Positions 35,020-43,314 of a stretch of 64,000 nucleotides of DNA are shown here, piece by piece; positions within the stretch are counted from its first letter, which is position 1; every line of letters begins with the position of its first letter. The notes beneath the pieces are model-generated. The model was not told the DNA's origin. It saw only the letters and a program-made list of their open reading frames with translations, and did no database searches. The position numbers and the translations under genes are program-made. The stretch is from assembly GCA_949502025.1 (NCBI GenBank), contig CATBCG010000048.1:1-64000 (forward strand), given 5' to 3'. This stretch comes from MGBC131033 sp910585655. GTDB taxonomy: Bacteria; Bacillota; Clostridia; Lachnospirales; Lachnospiraceae.

Positions 35020-36987
35020 ATGCAGCCAAAGACAATAGAATTGTTTGTTCCAGGACGTTTGTGTTTGTTTGGGGAACATAGCGACTGGGCAGGCGTTAAT
35101 AGAAATATGAATTCTGCCATAGTTCCGGGAAGAGCGATAGTAACAGGAATCGAACAAGGAATTTATGGAATTGCTTCTATGAGTGAGGAATTTTCTGTAT
35201 CCAGTGTTCTGCCGGAATATCAGGGTTCCTCTTTTCACTGTGAAATGTCAGTAGAAAAATTAAGAGAAACAGCAAAAAAAGGAGGCTTTTTTTCTTATGT
35301 AGCAGGGGTAGCTTCTTATTTATGCGAGTGGTATCACGTCGGAGGCGTTCATCTGGAGATTACGGCTATGACTCTTCCAATTAAAAGCGGATTATCTTCC
35401 TCCGCGGCTATTTGCGTGATGGTGGCAGATGCGTTTAATCAGCTATATGGATTACATTTAAATACATTGGGGCTGATGAATATTGCTTATTGGGGAGAGC
35501 AAAGGACTCCTTCTAGATGTGGGCGGTTGGATCAAGCATGTGCTTTTGGAAAAACGCCGGTGACAATGATATTTGATGGAAATGAATTAGAGGTAGAACC
35601 AATTCGGATAAAAAAGCCCTTCTATTATGTGTTTGCAGATTTAATGTCAGAGAAAGACACGGTAAAGATTTTAGCAGACTTGAACCGGGCGTATCCATTT
35701 CCGCATAGTGAAAAAGAAAAGATTTTGCAGAATGCTTTAGGAGAGGATAACTGGAAAATTACAGAAGCCGCAAAAGAATATCTAGCGTACGGGGAAGCGG
35801 AAAAACTGGGAAATCTGATGAAGGAAGCACAGGATTTATTTGATAAAAAGGTAGCGCCGATGTGTCCGGAAGAATTGTTGGCGCCTGCATTACATAGCAT
35901 TTTAGTGGATGAAAGAGTAAAAGAATTGACGTGGGGAGCGAAGGGAGTAGGTTCTCAGGGGGATGGAACCGTACAGTTTTTGGCAAAGGGAGAACAGGAA
36001 CAAAAAGATCTGATAGAGTATTTATCCAAAGAAAAGGGGATGACGGCATATACGTTGACCTTAACCCCGAAACGTTCTGTTCGGAAGGCGGTGATTCCGG
36101 TAGCGGGATTTGGGACAAGGCTTTATCCGGAAACCAGAGGGATAAAAAAAGAATTTTGCCCAGTCGTAGATCGGGACGGGCTAGTAAAACCAGCTATTTT
36201 GATTTTGCTAGAGGAATTAGAAAGTATTGGAATAGAAGAAATCTGTCTGATAATCAATCGAGAAGAGGAACTTTTTTATCAGAATTTCTTTTCACATCCG
36301 TTGTCGGCATCGCATTATGAAAAGCTTCCGGCACAAATGAAACAGTATGAAGACAGACTTCATGGCATTGCACAAAAATTGCGTTTTGTATTTCAGGAGG
36401 AACAAAAGGGTTTTGGTCATGCAGTATATCAATCCAGAGAATTTGCAGAAAGGGAATCCGTGTTGTTGCTATTAGGTGATACGATATACCAAAGTTATAC
36501 GGAAGAACCTTGTATTGGACAAGTATTAAAAACATATGAACAATATGGAAAGTCGGTTGTAGCTGTTCATCGAATAGCATTAGAGGAAGTACCAAAATAT
36601 GGAATTTTTTCCGGAACCTGGGAAAATAAAGAAGAAACAGTTTTAAAGTTGACCGATATTGTAGAGAAACCAAGCTGTGAAAGAGCAAGGGATTTTTTAA
36701 GAGTGTCTTCTAAAACGGACAAAGCGGGGTATTATGCCGCTTTTGGTGTCTATATTATTGACGAGAAAGTATATGATAGGCTGGAGTATGCCATACAAAA
36801 AGAACTTGTAAACGTCAAGGGAGAGGTGGAATTGACAGATGCTTTAGCTTATGTACGAGAACAGGAAGGAATGATTGCGTTTGTTCCTGACGGAGAGTCC
36901 TATGATTTGGGAAATGCGGAAGCATATCGAAGAACAGTTGCGGAATTTGGGAAAATGGCGTCAAGGGAAAGAAAATCAGAGAGATAA
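35020..36987 (+). CDS. Fused GHMP sugar kinase and UTP-sugar-1-phosphate nucleotidyltransferase
   Basis: This 655-residue two-domain protein has an N-terminal GHMP kinase (about 1-345) with the galactokinase-like LFGEHSDWAG, the ATP loop PIKSGLSSSAA and GAKGVGSQGDG. A C-terminal GalU-type nucleotidyltransferase (about 355-655) shows VIPVAGFGTRLYPETRG and KEFCPVVDRDG, LLGDTIY and VEKPS. Together these would phosphorylate a free sugar at C1 and convert it to a UDP-sugar. The domain order, kinase first, is the reverse of the Bacteroides Fkp fucokinase/pyrophosphorylase. Beside galE and glf, galactose salvage is a reasonable guess; glucuronate or arabinose are alternatives. Start chosen after AGAGGGG. 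Confidence 0.85.
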   Translation: MQPKTIELFVPGRLCLFGEHSDWAGVNRNMNSAIVPGRAIVTGIEQGIYGIASMSEEFSVSSVLPEYQGSSFHCEMSVEKLRETAKKGGFFSYVAGVASYLCEWYHVGGVHLEITAMTLPIKSGLSSSAAICVMVADAFNQLYGLHLNTLGLMNIAYWGEQRTPSRCGRLDQACAFGKTPVTMIFDGNELEVEPIRIKKPFYYVFADLMSEKDTVKILADLNRAYPFPHSEKEKILQNALGEDNWKITEAAKEYLAYGEAEKLGNLMKEAQDLFDKKVAPMCPEELLAPALHSILVDERVKELTWGAKGVGSQGDGTVQFLAKGEQEQKDLIEYLSKEKGMTAYTLTLTPKRSVRKAVIPVAGFGTRLYPETRGIKKEFCPVVDRDGLVKPAILILLEELESIGIEEICLIINREEELFYQNFFSHPLSASHYEKLPAQMKQYEDRLHGIAQKLRFVFQEEQKGFGHAVYQSREFAERESVLLLLGDTIYQSYTEEPCIGQVLKTYEQYGKSVVAVHRIALEEVPKYGIFSGTWENKEETVLKLTDIVEKPSCERARDFLRVSSKTDKAGYYAAFGVYIIDEKVYDRLEYAIQKELVNVKGEVELTDALAYVREQEGMIAFVPDGESYDLGNAEAYRRTVAEFGKMASRERKSER

Positions 36988-37020
36988 TCTTTGGAACACG
37001 AAAGCAGAGGAGCAAGATAG

Positions 37021-38574
37021 ATGGGATTAGGACTTTATCATTGGATAAAAAGACATTATCAAAAAGAATGGGGAATAGCTTTTGTAGCCGCTATGGTATT
37101 TGGAATAGTTACACATATGTATAAATTTACAAATACATTGCTGAATCATGATTCCTTATATAATATCTATAGCAATCAGAATGTGATAGGCTCAGGACGA
37201 TGGTTTTTAAGTATTGCTTGTGGAATTAGTTCTTATTTTGATCTTCCCTGGATAAATGGAATGTTATCTTTGGTATATATTGGGATAACAGCAATATTGA
37301 TAGTAGATTTATTTAGAATAAAAAATCCGATTGTAATTGGTATATCCAGTGCTTTATTAAGTGTGTTTCCGGCAGTCACAGCAACTTTTTTTTATGAATT
37401 TACAGCAGATGGATATATGTTCGCTATGCTTTTAGCGGCTTTCGCGGTAAAACTCTTATCTGTAAGCGGGGGGAGGTATAAAAAAAGAAATCAAATAATT
37501 GGTATCTTGGCTTTGTGCTTTAGCTGTGCCATTTATCAAGCGTATTTGTCTTTTGCGATTACGCTTTCTATTTGCGTGTTTTTATATGACTTATTGGAGG
37601 AGTCGAAAAGCAAAAAAGAATGTATCAAATGGATTGGTAGTCAAATGATGGTATATATGGCAGCATTGGTGTTGTATTGGCTGGTGTGGAAGCTTTGTTT
37701 GACTTTTACCGGGATGAAAGCGACAAATTATCAGGGAATAAACCAGATTGGAATTTCAATTCAAACAATAGTAGAAGCTATTCCTAAAACAATTGTTACA
37801 TTAGGGAAATGGTGTCTGGACATAAATCGAATAACGTGTGAAATAACATTACAAGGAATTTTGAATAGTCTGTTTTTGCTGTTTTCTTTTTATATAGGGG
37901 CAGTTGCCCTCTATAAAAGTAAAAGTATGAAGAAGCCATATATGATTGTAATGTATTTGGGGTGTATTTTAATAGTACCGTTTGTGATCTGTTTGTGGTA
38001 TTTTACATCTCCAAAAGTAGAATATCATTTATTGATGCTTCAAAGCCTTGTTATTTTATACATTTTTGTTCTTGTATTAGCGGAACGGTGGATTGCTTCT
38101 AACTGCAAAAATGTGATAGCTGGTTTGGCATGTGTCTTGATTTTTAATTTTATGATTCAGGCAAATATCGCGTATTGGCAGCTTCAGCGTTGCAATATGA
38201 TTTCTTATATGGAGGCGGTAGATTTAAGAGGACGTATTTGCCAGATGGGTTCAGAAGAAGGAGACGAACTGGCGGTAATAGGAACCTATGATGTAACAAA
38301 ACAGAAATCCTATCAGTTACTGGTAGAACGGATGCCTAACTTGGGAGGGATGTTAGATTATAATTTGTTTTTGGATGAAGTGCATATAGGTATGTTTCTG
38401 GATAATTTAGATTTTCATTTGGCGCCGGTATCGGCAGAAAAGAAAGAACAGATTTTGAAGAACCCTTTAATAGAAGATATGTCAAATTGGCCTCAAAAAG
38501 AATCTTTGCAAAAGATAGACGGAGTGATTCTCTTAAAACTTAGTGATGTAGAGAAGAACGAGGAGGAAGAATGA
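37021..38574 (+). CDS. GtrII-like polytopic glucosyltransferase
   Basis: This 517-residue membrane protein has about ten hydrophobic helices and a soluble C-terminal 130 residues. The N-terminal loop FTNTLLNHDSLYNIY and the position directly before gtrB and gtrA match the GtrII family, GT-C type enzymes that take glucose from polyprenyl-phosphate outside the membrane and add it as side branches. It could instead be a Wzy-like polymerase, which has a similar outline, but the gtrB/gtrA context favours GtrII. Confidence 0.7.
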   Translation: MGLGLYHWIKRHYQKEWGIAFVAAMVFGIVTHMYKFTNTLLNHDSLYNIYSNQNVIGSGRWFLSIACGISSYFDLPWINGMLSLVYIGITAILIVDLFRIKNPIVIGISSALLSVFPAVTATFFYEFTADGYMFAMLLAAFAVKLLSVSGGRYKKRNQIIGILALCFSCAIYQAYLSFAITLSICVFLYDLLEESKSKKECIKWIGSQMMVYMAALVLYWLVWKLCLTFTGMKATNYQGINQIGISIQTIVEAIPKTIVTLGKWCLDINRITCEITLQGILNSLFLLFSFYIGAVALYKSKSMKKPYMIVMYLGCILIVPFVICLWYFTSPKVEYHLLMLQSLVILYIFVLVLAERWIASNCKNVIAGLACVLIFNFMIQANIAYWQLQRCNMISYMEAVDLRGRICQMGSEEGDELAVIGTYDVTKQKSYQLLVERMPNLGGMLDYNLFLDEVHIGMFLDNLDFHLAPVSAEKKEQILKNPLIEDMSNWPQKESLQKIDGVILLKLSDVEKNEEEE

Positions 38575-38575
38575 G

Positions 38576-39511
38576 ATGAAAGATAAGTTATCGGTTCTTC
38601 TTCCTGCCTACAATGAGGAAAAAATGATCAATAAAGCATGTAATAGAATTGCAGAATTGTTAGATAAAGCAGAAATTGTATATGAAATAATCGTGGTTGA
38701 CGATGGTTCCAGGGATGGTACATGGACAGAAATCAAAAAAGAAGCACAAAACAATCAACAGATTAAAGGGATACGTTTTTCCAGAAACTTTGGAAAAGAG
38801 GCTGCTATCTTTGCCGGACTAGAACAAATATCGGGAGATTGTTGTGTTGTAATGGATTGTGATTTACAGCATCCTCCCGAAACCATATTAGAAATGTATG
38901 CCTTATGGAAACAGGGATATGAAGTAGTAGAGGGAGTAAAAGAAGAGAGAGGAAAAGAATCAAAACTTCATCGTATTTGCGCCGCAGGGTTTTATAAAGT
39001 GATCAGTATTGCTACAAACATAGATATGTCTAAGGCGTCTGACTTTAAGCTATTGGATAAAAAAGCAGTACAGAGTTTGCTAGAGATAAAGGAAGAGGAA
39101 GTCTTTTTTCGGGCGTTATCTTCCTGGATTGGTTTTAAAACAACAAAAATTGCTTTTCGTGTGCAAGAACGAGAACTAGGAGAATCAAAATGGTCGTTTT
39201 TTTCTTTGGTAAAATATGCTCTTAAAAATATTACTTCTTTTACGGCAGCTCCGATGCAAATTGTAACATTTCTTGGGATGATAATGTTTTTCGTGTCAAT
39301 AGGGTTAGGTATCCTGGCTTTTTGGCAGAAAGTAACAGGAATAGCAACAGAAGGGTTTACCACAGTGATTATTTTGCAGTTGTTTTCTTCTAGCATTATC
39401 ATGTTCAGCCTTGGAGTAATGGGATATTATCTGGCAAAAATTTATGAAGAGGTAAAAGGAAGACCAAGAAGTATTGTTGCAGAAAAATGTGGGATAGAAA
39501 AAAATGGTTAA
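38576..39511 (+). CDS. gtrB: GtrB-like polyprenyl-phosphate glycosyltransferase
   Basis: This 311-residue GT2 enzyme has LSVLLPAYNEEKMI, VVDDGSRDGT, FSRNFGKEAAIFAGL, the catalytic DCDLQHPPE and two C-terminal membrane helices (about 230-255 and 263-285). This is the architecture of GtrB/DPM1-type enzymes that load glucose (or another sugar) onto undecaprenyl phosphate. It starts two bases after GtrII's stop and overlaps gtrA. Confidence 0.92.
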   Translation: MKDKLSVLLPAYNEEKMINKACNRIAELLDKAEIVYEIIVVDDGSRDGTWTEIKKEAQNNQQIKGIRFSRNFGKEAAIFAGLEQISGDCCVVMDCDLQHPPETILEMYALWKQGYEVVEGVKEERGKESKLHRICAAGFYKVISIATNIDMSKASDFKLLDKKAVQSLLEIKEEEVFFRALSSWIGFKTTKIAFRVQERELGESKWSFFSLVKYALKNITSFTAAPMQIVTFLGMIMFFVSIGLGILAFWQKVTGIATEGFTTVIILQLFSSSIIMFSLGVMGYYLAKIYEEVKGRPRSIVAEKCGIEKNG

Positions 39512-39923
39512 ATGGAGCAAAGAGAAGCATATATGGAAATTTTTGTTGGTTGGTGTTATCAATACATTGGTTGGTAGCAGTGTAATGTTTATAAGTTATA
39601 ATGTATTTGGTTTTAGCTATTGGATTTCAACAGCCGCTAATTATGTACTAGGAAGTATTCTAAGTTATCTATTAAATAAGAGATTTACCTTTCAAAGCAG
39701 AGAGAAAAGTATTTGGGAAGCAGTAAAATTTATATGCCATATCATCATTTGTTATTTCATTGCGTATGGGCTTGCCAAATCTGTCATCTGTTTTGTTTTC
39801 ACAGAACGGAAGCTACAAGAAAATGTTTCGATGATGATAGGAATGGGATTATTTGTATGTCTAAATTATGCAGGACAGAGGTGGTTTGTTTTTAGACCCA
39901 GAAAAAAACGATTCCTTCAATAA
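39504..39923 (+). CDS. gtrA: GtrA-family flippase
   Basis: This 139-residue protein has four membrane helices and the family features FLLVGVINTLVG and YLLNKRFTF near the cytoplasmic loops. GtrA proteins are thought to flip polyprenyl-phosphate-linked sugars across the membrane. With GtrB and GtrII it completes a three-gene side-chain glycosylation cassette at the end of the polysaccharide locus. Its stop lies just before the palindrome that holds the next promoter. Confidence 0.92.
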   Translation: MVKWSKEKHIWKFLLVGVINTLVGSSVMFISYNVFGFSYWISTAANYVLGSILSYLLNKRFTFQSREKSIWEAVKFICHIIICYFIAYGLAKSVICFVFTERKLQENVSMMIGMGLFVCLNYAGQRWFVFRPRKKRFLQ

Positions 39924-39931
39924 ATTTGCTC

Positions 39932-39960
39932 TTGACAAAAATCCGACGTCGTACTACAAT
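39932..39960 (+). promoter_or_regulatory. Sigma-A promoter of the MarR-MATE operon
   Basis: TTGACA (39932-39937) and TACAAT (39955-39960) are separated by exactly 17 bases. The spacer and the region after the -10 box form the two arms of a long palindrome. Confidence 0.85.
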
Positions 39961-39983
39961 ACAAAGTACGACGTCGGATTTTT
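39937..39983. promoter_or_regulatory. 18-bp-arm palindromic operator over the MarR promoter
   Basis: Arms 39937-39954 and 39966-39983 are perfectly complementary over 18 bases (core TCCGACGTCGTAC and GTACGACGTCGGA), with the -10 box in the 11-base loop. A protein bound here would cover the promoter; the likely binder is the MarR protein encoded next (autorepression). Because the right arm ends in TTTTT, the same structure could also end transcripts coming from gtrA. Confidence 0.8.
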
Positions 39984-40008
39984 AAATAAAACCCAGGAGG
40001 GCAGTGAT

Positions 40009-40482
40009 ATGGAAAAAGACAAAGAGGCTATCCGGGAGTATGCCAAGCGGTTGGCGATTGCTTCCTTTAATATTGATAAAATTTATGCTATCAATGAACA
40101 GAAAACCGGAATGAAGGAATCTGAGCTTTGTCTGATGTATGCTTTGGATGATGGAGAGCCTCATTCGCAGAAATGGATTGCTGAGGAATGGAGGATTCCT
40201 AAGACTACTTTAAATACGATAGTCAAACAATGGGAACGAGAGGGACTGCTGACGCTTTCCACCATTCCGGGGAAGCGTCGGGAGATGCAGATTTCTCTGA
40301 CTGAAAAGGGAAAGGAATTATGCCGCAGGAAGTTAGGGGGCATTTATCAGGCGGAGGAAATTGCCGTGGCAGAGACGATAGGGCAGTATTCGACTGCCTT
40401 TGTGGAGGCGACCGAATACTACGAAGCCGCTCTGCAGCGAGCCTTTGACAGCCTGGAGACAGATAGGAGGAAATCAAGATGA
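40009..40482 (+). CDS. MarR-family transcriptional regulator
   Basis: This 157-residue protein has a winged helix-turn-helix (about 55-115) with SQKWIAEEWRIPKTTLNTI as recognition region and the wing stretch IPGKRREMQISLTEKG, which is typical of MarR. Start ATG follows CAGGAGGG. It is the first gene of an operon with a MATE exporter (ATGA overlap) and has a large palindrome over its promoter, so it likely represses both genes and releases them on binding a drug or metabolite. The ligand is unknown. Confidence 0.92.
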   Translation: MEKDKEAIREYAKRLAIASFNIDKIYAINEQKTGMKESELCLMYALDDGEPHSQKWIAEEWRIPKTTLNTIVKQWEREGLLTLSTIPGKRREMQISLTEKGKELCRRKLGGIYQAEEIAVAETIGQYSTAFVEATEYYEAALQRAFDSLETDRRKSR

Positions 40483-41807
40483 ACATTCAATTATCCGATC
40501 ATTTTACGTATAAAAAACTATTTCGTTTTACTTTACCGTCGATTGTAATGATGATTTTTACTTCCATTTATGGGGTAGTAGACGGTTATTTTGTATCAAA
40601 TTTTGTCGGGAAAACGCCGTTTGCCGCGGTGAATTTTATTATGCCGTTTCTGATGATTTTAGGAGCGATTGGCTTTATGTTTGGAACCGGAGGAAGCGCT
40701 CTGATTTCTAAGACGATGGGTGAGGGAAGGCAGGAAAAGGCGAAACGGTTGTTTTCGTTGCTGGTGTATCTATCACTGTTTTGCGGGATAGTGATTACGG
40801 TACTGGGCTTGCTGTTTCTCCGTCCGGTGGCTTCCCTGCTGGGAGCAGAAGGAGAGATGTTGGAAAACTGTGTCTCTTACGGACGGATTATTTTAATTGC
40901 ACTTCCGGCGTTTATGCTGCAGATGGAGTTTCAGAGCTTTTTTATTACGGCGGAAAAGCCGCAGCTTGGTCTTGCTGTTACCGTAGCGGCAGGTGTGACA
41001 AATATGGTCTTGGACGGACTGTTTGTAGGAGTATTTCGTTGGGGACTGGCTGGAGCAGCAGCGGCTACCGCCATAAGTCAGGTAGTAGGTGGATTTATTC
41101 CATTGATTTATTTTTTGCGTCCGAACAGTAGCTCTTTACGGCTGACAAAGACAACATTTGATGGGAAAGCGGTGATTCGTACTTGTACGAACGGTTCTTC
41201 GGAGCTGATGAGCAATGTTTCGATGTCTTTGGTTGGTATGCTCTATAACGCCCAGCTTATCAAATATGCCGGAGAGGACGGAGTAGCGGCTTATGGTGTT
41301 CTGATGTATGTAAGCATGATTTTTATAGCGGCTTTTTTAGGGTATTCGATTGGTACGGCTCCGGTAATTGGGTTTCATTATGGGGCGGAAAATCATACGG
41401 AACTAAAAAGTCTCTTAAAAAGAAGCCTGGTGATCATCGGCAGTTTTTCGCTTGGTATGGTGGTGTTGTCGGAGGTTCTTGCCTATCCGTTGTCAAAGAT
41501 TTTTGTCGGCTATGATAAAGGCCTGTTGGAATTGACGTTACGGGGCTTTGTCATTTATTCCTTCTGCTTTTTGTTCGCCGGAGTTTCGATTTTTGGTTCT
41601 TCGTTTTTTACGGCGCTTAACAATGGTTTGATCTCCGCCCTGATTTCTTTTTTGCGTACGTTGGTCTTTCAGGTGGCAACGGTAGTAATCCTTCCGTTGT
41701 TTTGGAAAATTGACGGGATCTGGCTTTCGATTGTAGTAGCCGAGTTGCTTTCTTTTGTAGTAACCGTATTATTTTTGATAGCAAAACGGAAAAAATATCA
41801 TTATTAA
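40479..41807 (+). CDS. MATE-family multidrug exporter
   Basis: This 442-residue protein has twelve predicted membrane helices in two similar halves (SIVMMIFTSIYGVVDGYFVSNFVG region at the start of half one). MATE proteins export drugs or metabolites using sodium or proton gradients. Gene order MarR-MATE with overlapping codons is a common self-regulated efflux unit. A role as polysaccharide flippase is less likely than efflux given this regulator. Confidence 0.92.
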   Translation: MNIQLSDHFTYKKLFRFTLPSIVMMIFTSIYGVVDGYFVSNFVGKTPFAAVNFIMPFLMILGAIGFMFGTGGSALISKTMGEGRQEKAKRLFSLLVYLSLFCGIVITVLGLLFLRPVASLLGAEGEMLENCVSYGRIILIALPAFMLQMEFQSFFITAEKPQLGLAVTVAAGVTNMVLDGLFVGVFRWGLAGAAAATAISQVVGGFIPLIYFLRPNSSSLRLTKTTFDGKAVIRTCTNGSSELMSNVSMSLVGMLYNAQLIKYAGEDGVAAYGVLMYVSMIFIAAFLGYSIGTAPVIGFHYGAENHTELKSLLKRSLVIIGSFSLGMVVLSEVLAYPLSKIFVGYDKGLLELTLRGFVIYSFCFLFAGVSIFGSSFFTALNNGLISALISFLRTLVFQVATVVILPLFWKIDGIWLSIVVAELLSFVVTVLFLIAKRKKYHY

Positions 41808-41835
41808 GAGCAAAGGGGAAATCCGGAGAAAAGAG

Positions 41836-43281
41836 ATGGTTGCAAACAACATGAAGAGTGGCAGAAAAAGACATTGGGGAAGAAAAATCGCTCTTACGGG
41901 AGGAGTGCTGCTGATATGCTATTTATTGGCAGCAGTCGTCCCGTATTTGCCGCATAAAAAGGTAGCGAAAGAACGATGGCAGGAGTCTTTAGAGACGGCG
42001 ACGGGCGCTGTAGAACGGGTATATTCGGTGGAAACAAATCAGGAGGCGCTCTTGTACCGGCTGCGGATGATAGAGGAGGCAGAGGAGGAAATCTTACTTT
42101 CTACCTTTGATTTTAATGCAGACGAGGGAGGATTGGATATCATGGCAGCTTTGTCGCAGGCTGCGGCGCGCGGGGTTCGTGTGCGGGTGCTGGTAGACGG
42201 TATGAGCGGTTTTTTGGATACCCGCGGAAATATTTGGTTCCAGACGTTTGCCTCCCAGGAAAACATCGAACTGAAAATTTATAATCCTTTTTTGCTATGG
42301 AAGCCCTGGAAGCTGCAAGCCAGACTTCATGACAAATATTTGATCATAGACGATCGGATGTATCTGCTGGGCGGGCGGAATACGACGAACTTATTTTTAG
42401 GAGAGTATTCCACTGCCCAAAACATTGACCGGGAGCTGCTGGTGTATGAAGGGAAAGAACAGGAGTCGTCTTATGAGAACATGCCGCGTTCCTCGCTTTT
42501 AGAGCTTAGGGACTATTTTGAACGCGTTTGGGCGCTGAAAGACAGTAAAGACTATACAGAGACGGGAAAGCCGGAGAAGCAGCAGGAGGCGCGTAGGATG
42601 CTGGCAGAGCGTTACCAGGAACTACATATCCGGTATCCGGAAGCATTTCAGGAAACGGACTGGCAGGCGCTGACAATGGAAACAGAGGGGATGATGCTTT
42701 TAACCAATCCAATCGAAGCAGAAAATAAAGAACCGTGGTTGTGGTATTCTCTTTGTCGTCTGATGGAACAAGGGCAGCGAATTACGATTTATACGCCGTA
42801 TATTATCTGCGGAAAGGAAATGTATGAGGAATTGGATAGGCTCTGTGCTACGGCAGCACAGGTGGACATCATTACCAACGATGTAGCTAGCGGCGCGAAT
42901 CCATGGGGCTGTACCGATTATCTCAACCAAAAGAAACGGATTTTAAAGACCGGTGTGCGGGTACATGAATTTTTGGGCGCACATTCCAACCATACAAAAA
43001 CCATTTTAATCGACGATCGAATCAGCATCGTCGGCTCCTACAACCTGGATATGAGGAGTACCTATCTGAACACCGAGCTGATGTTGGTCATAGACTGTGA
43101 GGAATTAAACAGGCAGTACCGGAGGCAGGCAGAAGAGGACAAAGGCTGGTGTAAAAGCATCGCCGCAGGAGAGGAATATCAGTTCGGTATCCATTATCAG
43201 CCGCGTGAGTTTTCCCTTTTTAAGAAGATTTTTTATGCAGTGCTGCGTTTGCTGATTATTCCAATCCGGCGCTTGTTATAA
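41836..43281 (+). CDS. Phospholipase D-family protein (cardiolipin synthase-like)
   Basis: This 481-residue membrane-anchored protein has one N-terminal helix (about 16-36) and two HKD motifs: HDKYLIIDDRMYLLGG (about residue 165) and HTKTILIDDRISIVGS (about 380). It belongs to the two-HKD phospholipase D/cardiolipin synthase superfamily, but it lacks the two-helix N-terminus of classic Cls, so it may be a phosphodiesterase or a phosphatidyltransferase of other specificity. It is separated from the MATE gene by 28 bases and may share its transcript. Confidence 0.85.
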   Translation: MVANNMKSGRKRHWGRKIALTGGVLLICYLLAAVVPYLPHKKVAKERWQESLETATGAVERVYSVETNQEALLYRLRMIEEAEEEILLSTFDFNADEGGLDIMAALSQAAARGVRVRVLVDGMSGFLDTRGNIWFQTFASQENIELKIYNPFLLWKPWKLQARLHDKYLIIDDRMYLLGGRNTTNLFLGEYSTAQNIDRELLVYEGKEQESSYENMPRSSLLELRDYFERVWALKDSKDYTETGKPEKQQEARRMLAERYQELHIRYPEAFQETDWQALTMETEGMMLLTNPIEAENKEPWLWYSLCRLMEQGQRITIYTPYIICGKEMYEELDRLCATAAQVDIITNDVASGANPWGCTDYLNQKKRILKTGVRVHEFLGAHSNHTKTILIDDRISIVGSYNLDMRSTYLNTELMLVIDCEELNRQYRRQAEEDKGWCKSIAAGEEYQFGIHYQPREFSLFKKIFYAVLRLLIIPIRRLL

Positions 43282-43314
43282 AAGAAGAGTCTGGTGCGAG
43301 TGTGCATCCCACAG

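Noticed and set aside
37466..37476. Other G-rich runs such as GGGGGG in the GtrII-like gene (also near 31410 and 32571)
   Set aside because: Only six G residues and the reading frame is intact across each; too short to claim as switching tracts.
40479..41807. MATE protein as the missing flippase of the polysaccharide locus
   Set aside because: It is translationally coupled to a MarR regulator behind its own promoter, which points to efflux.
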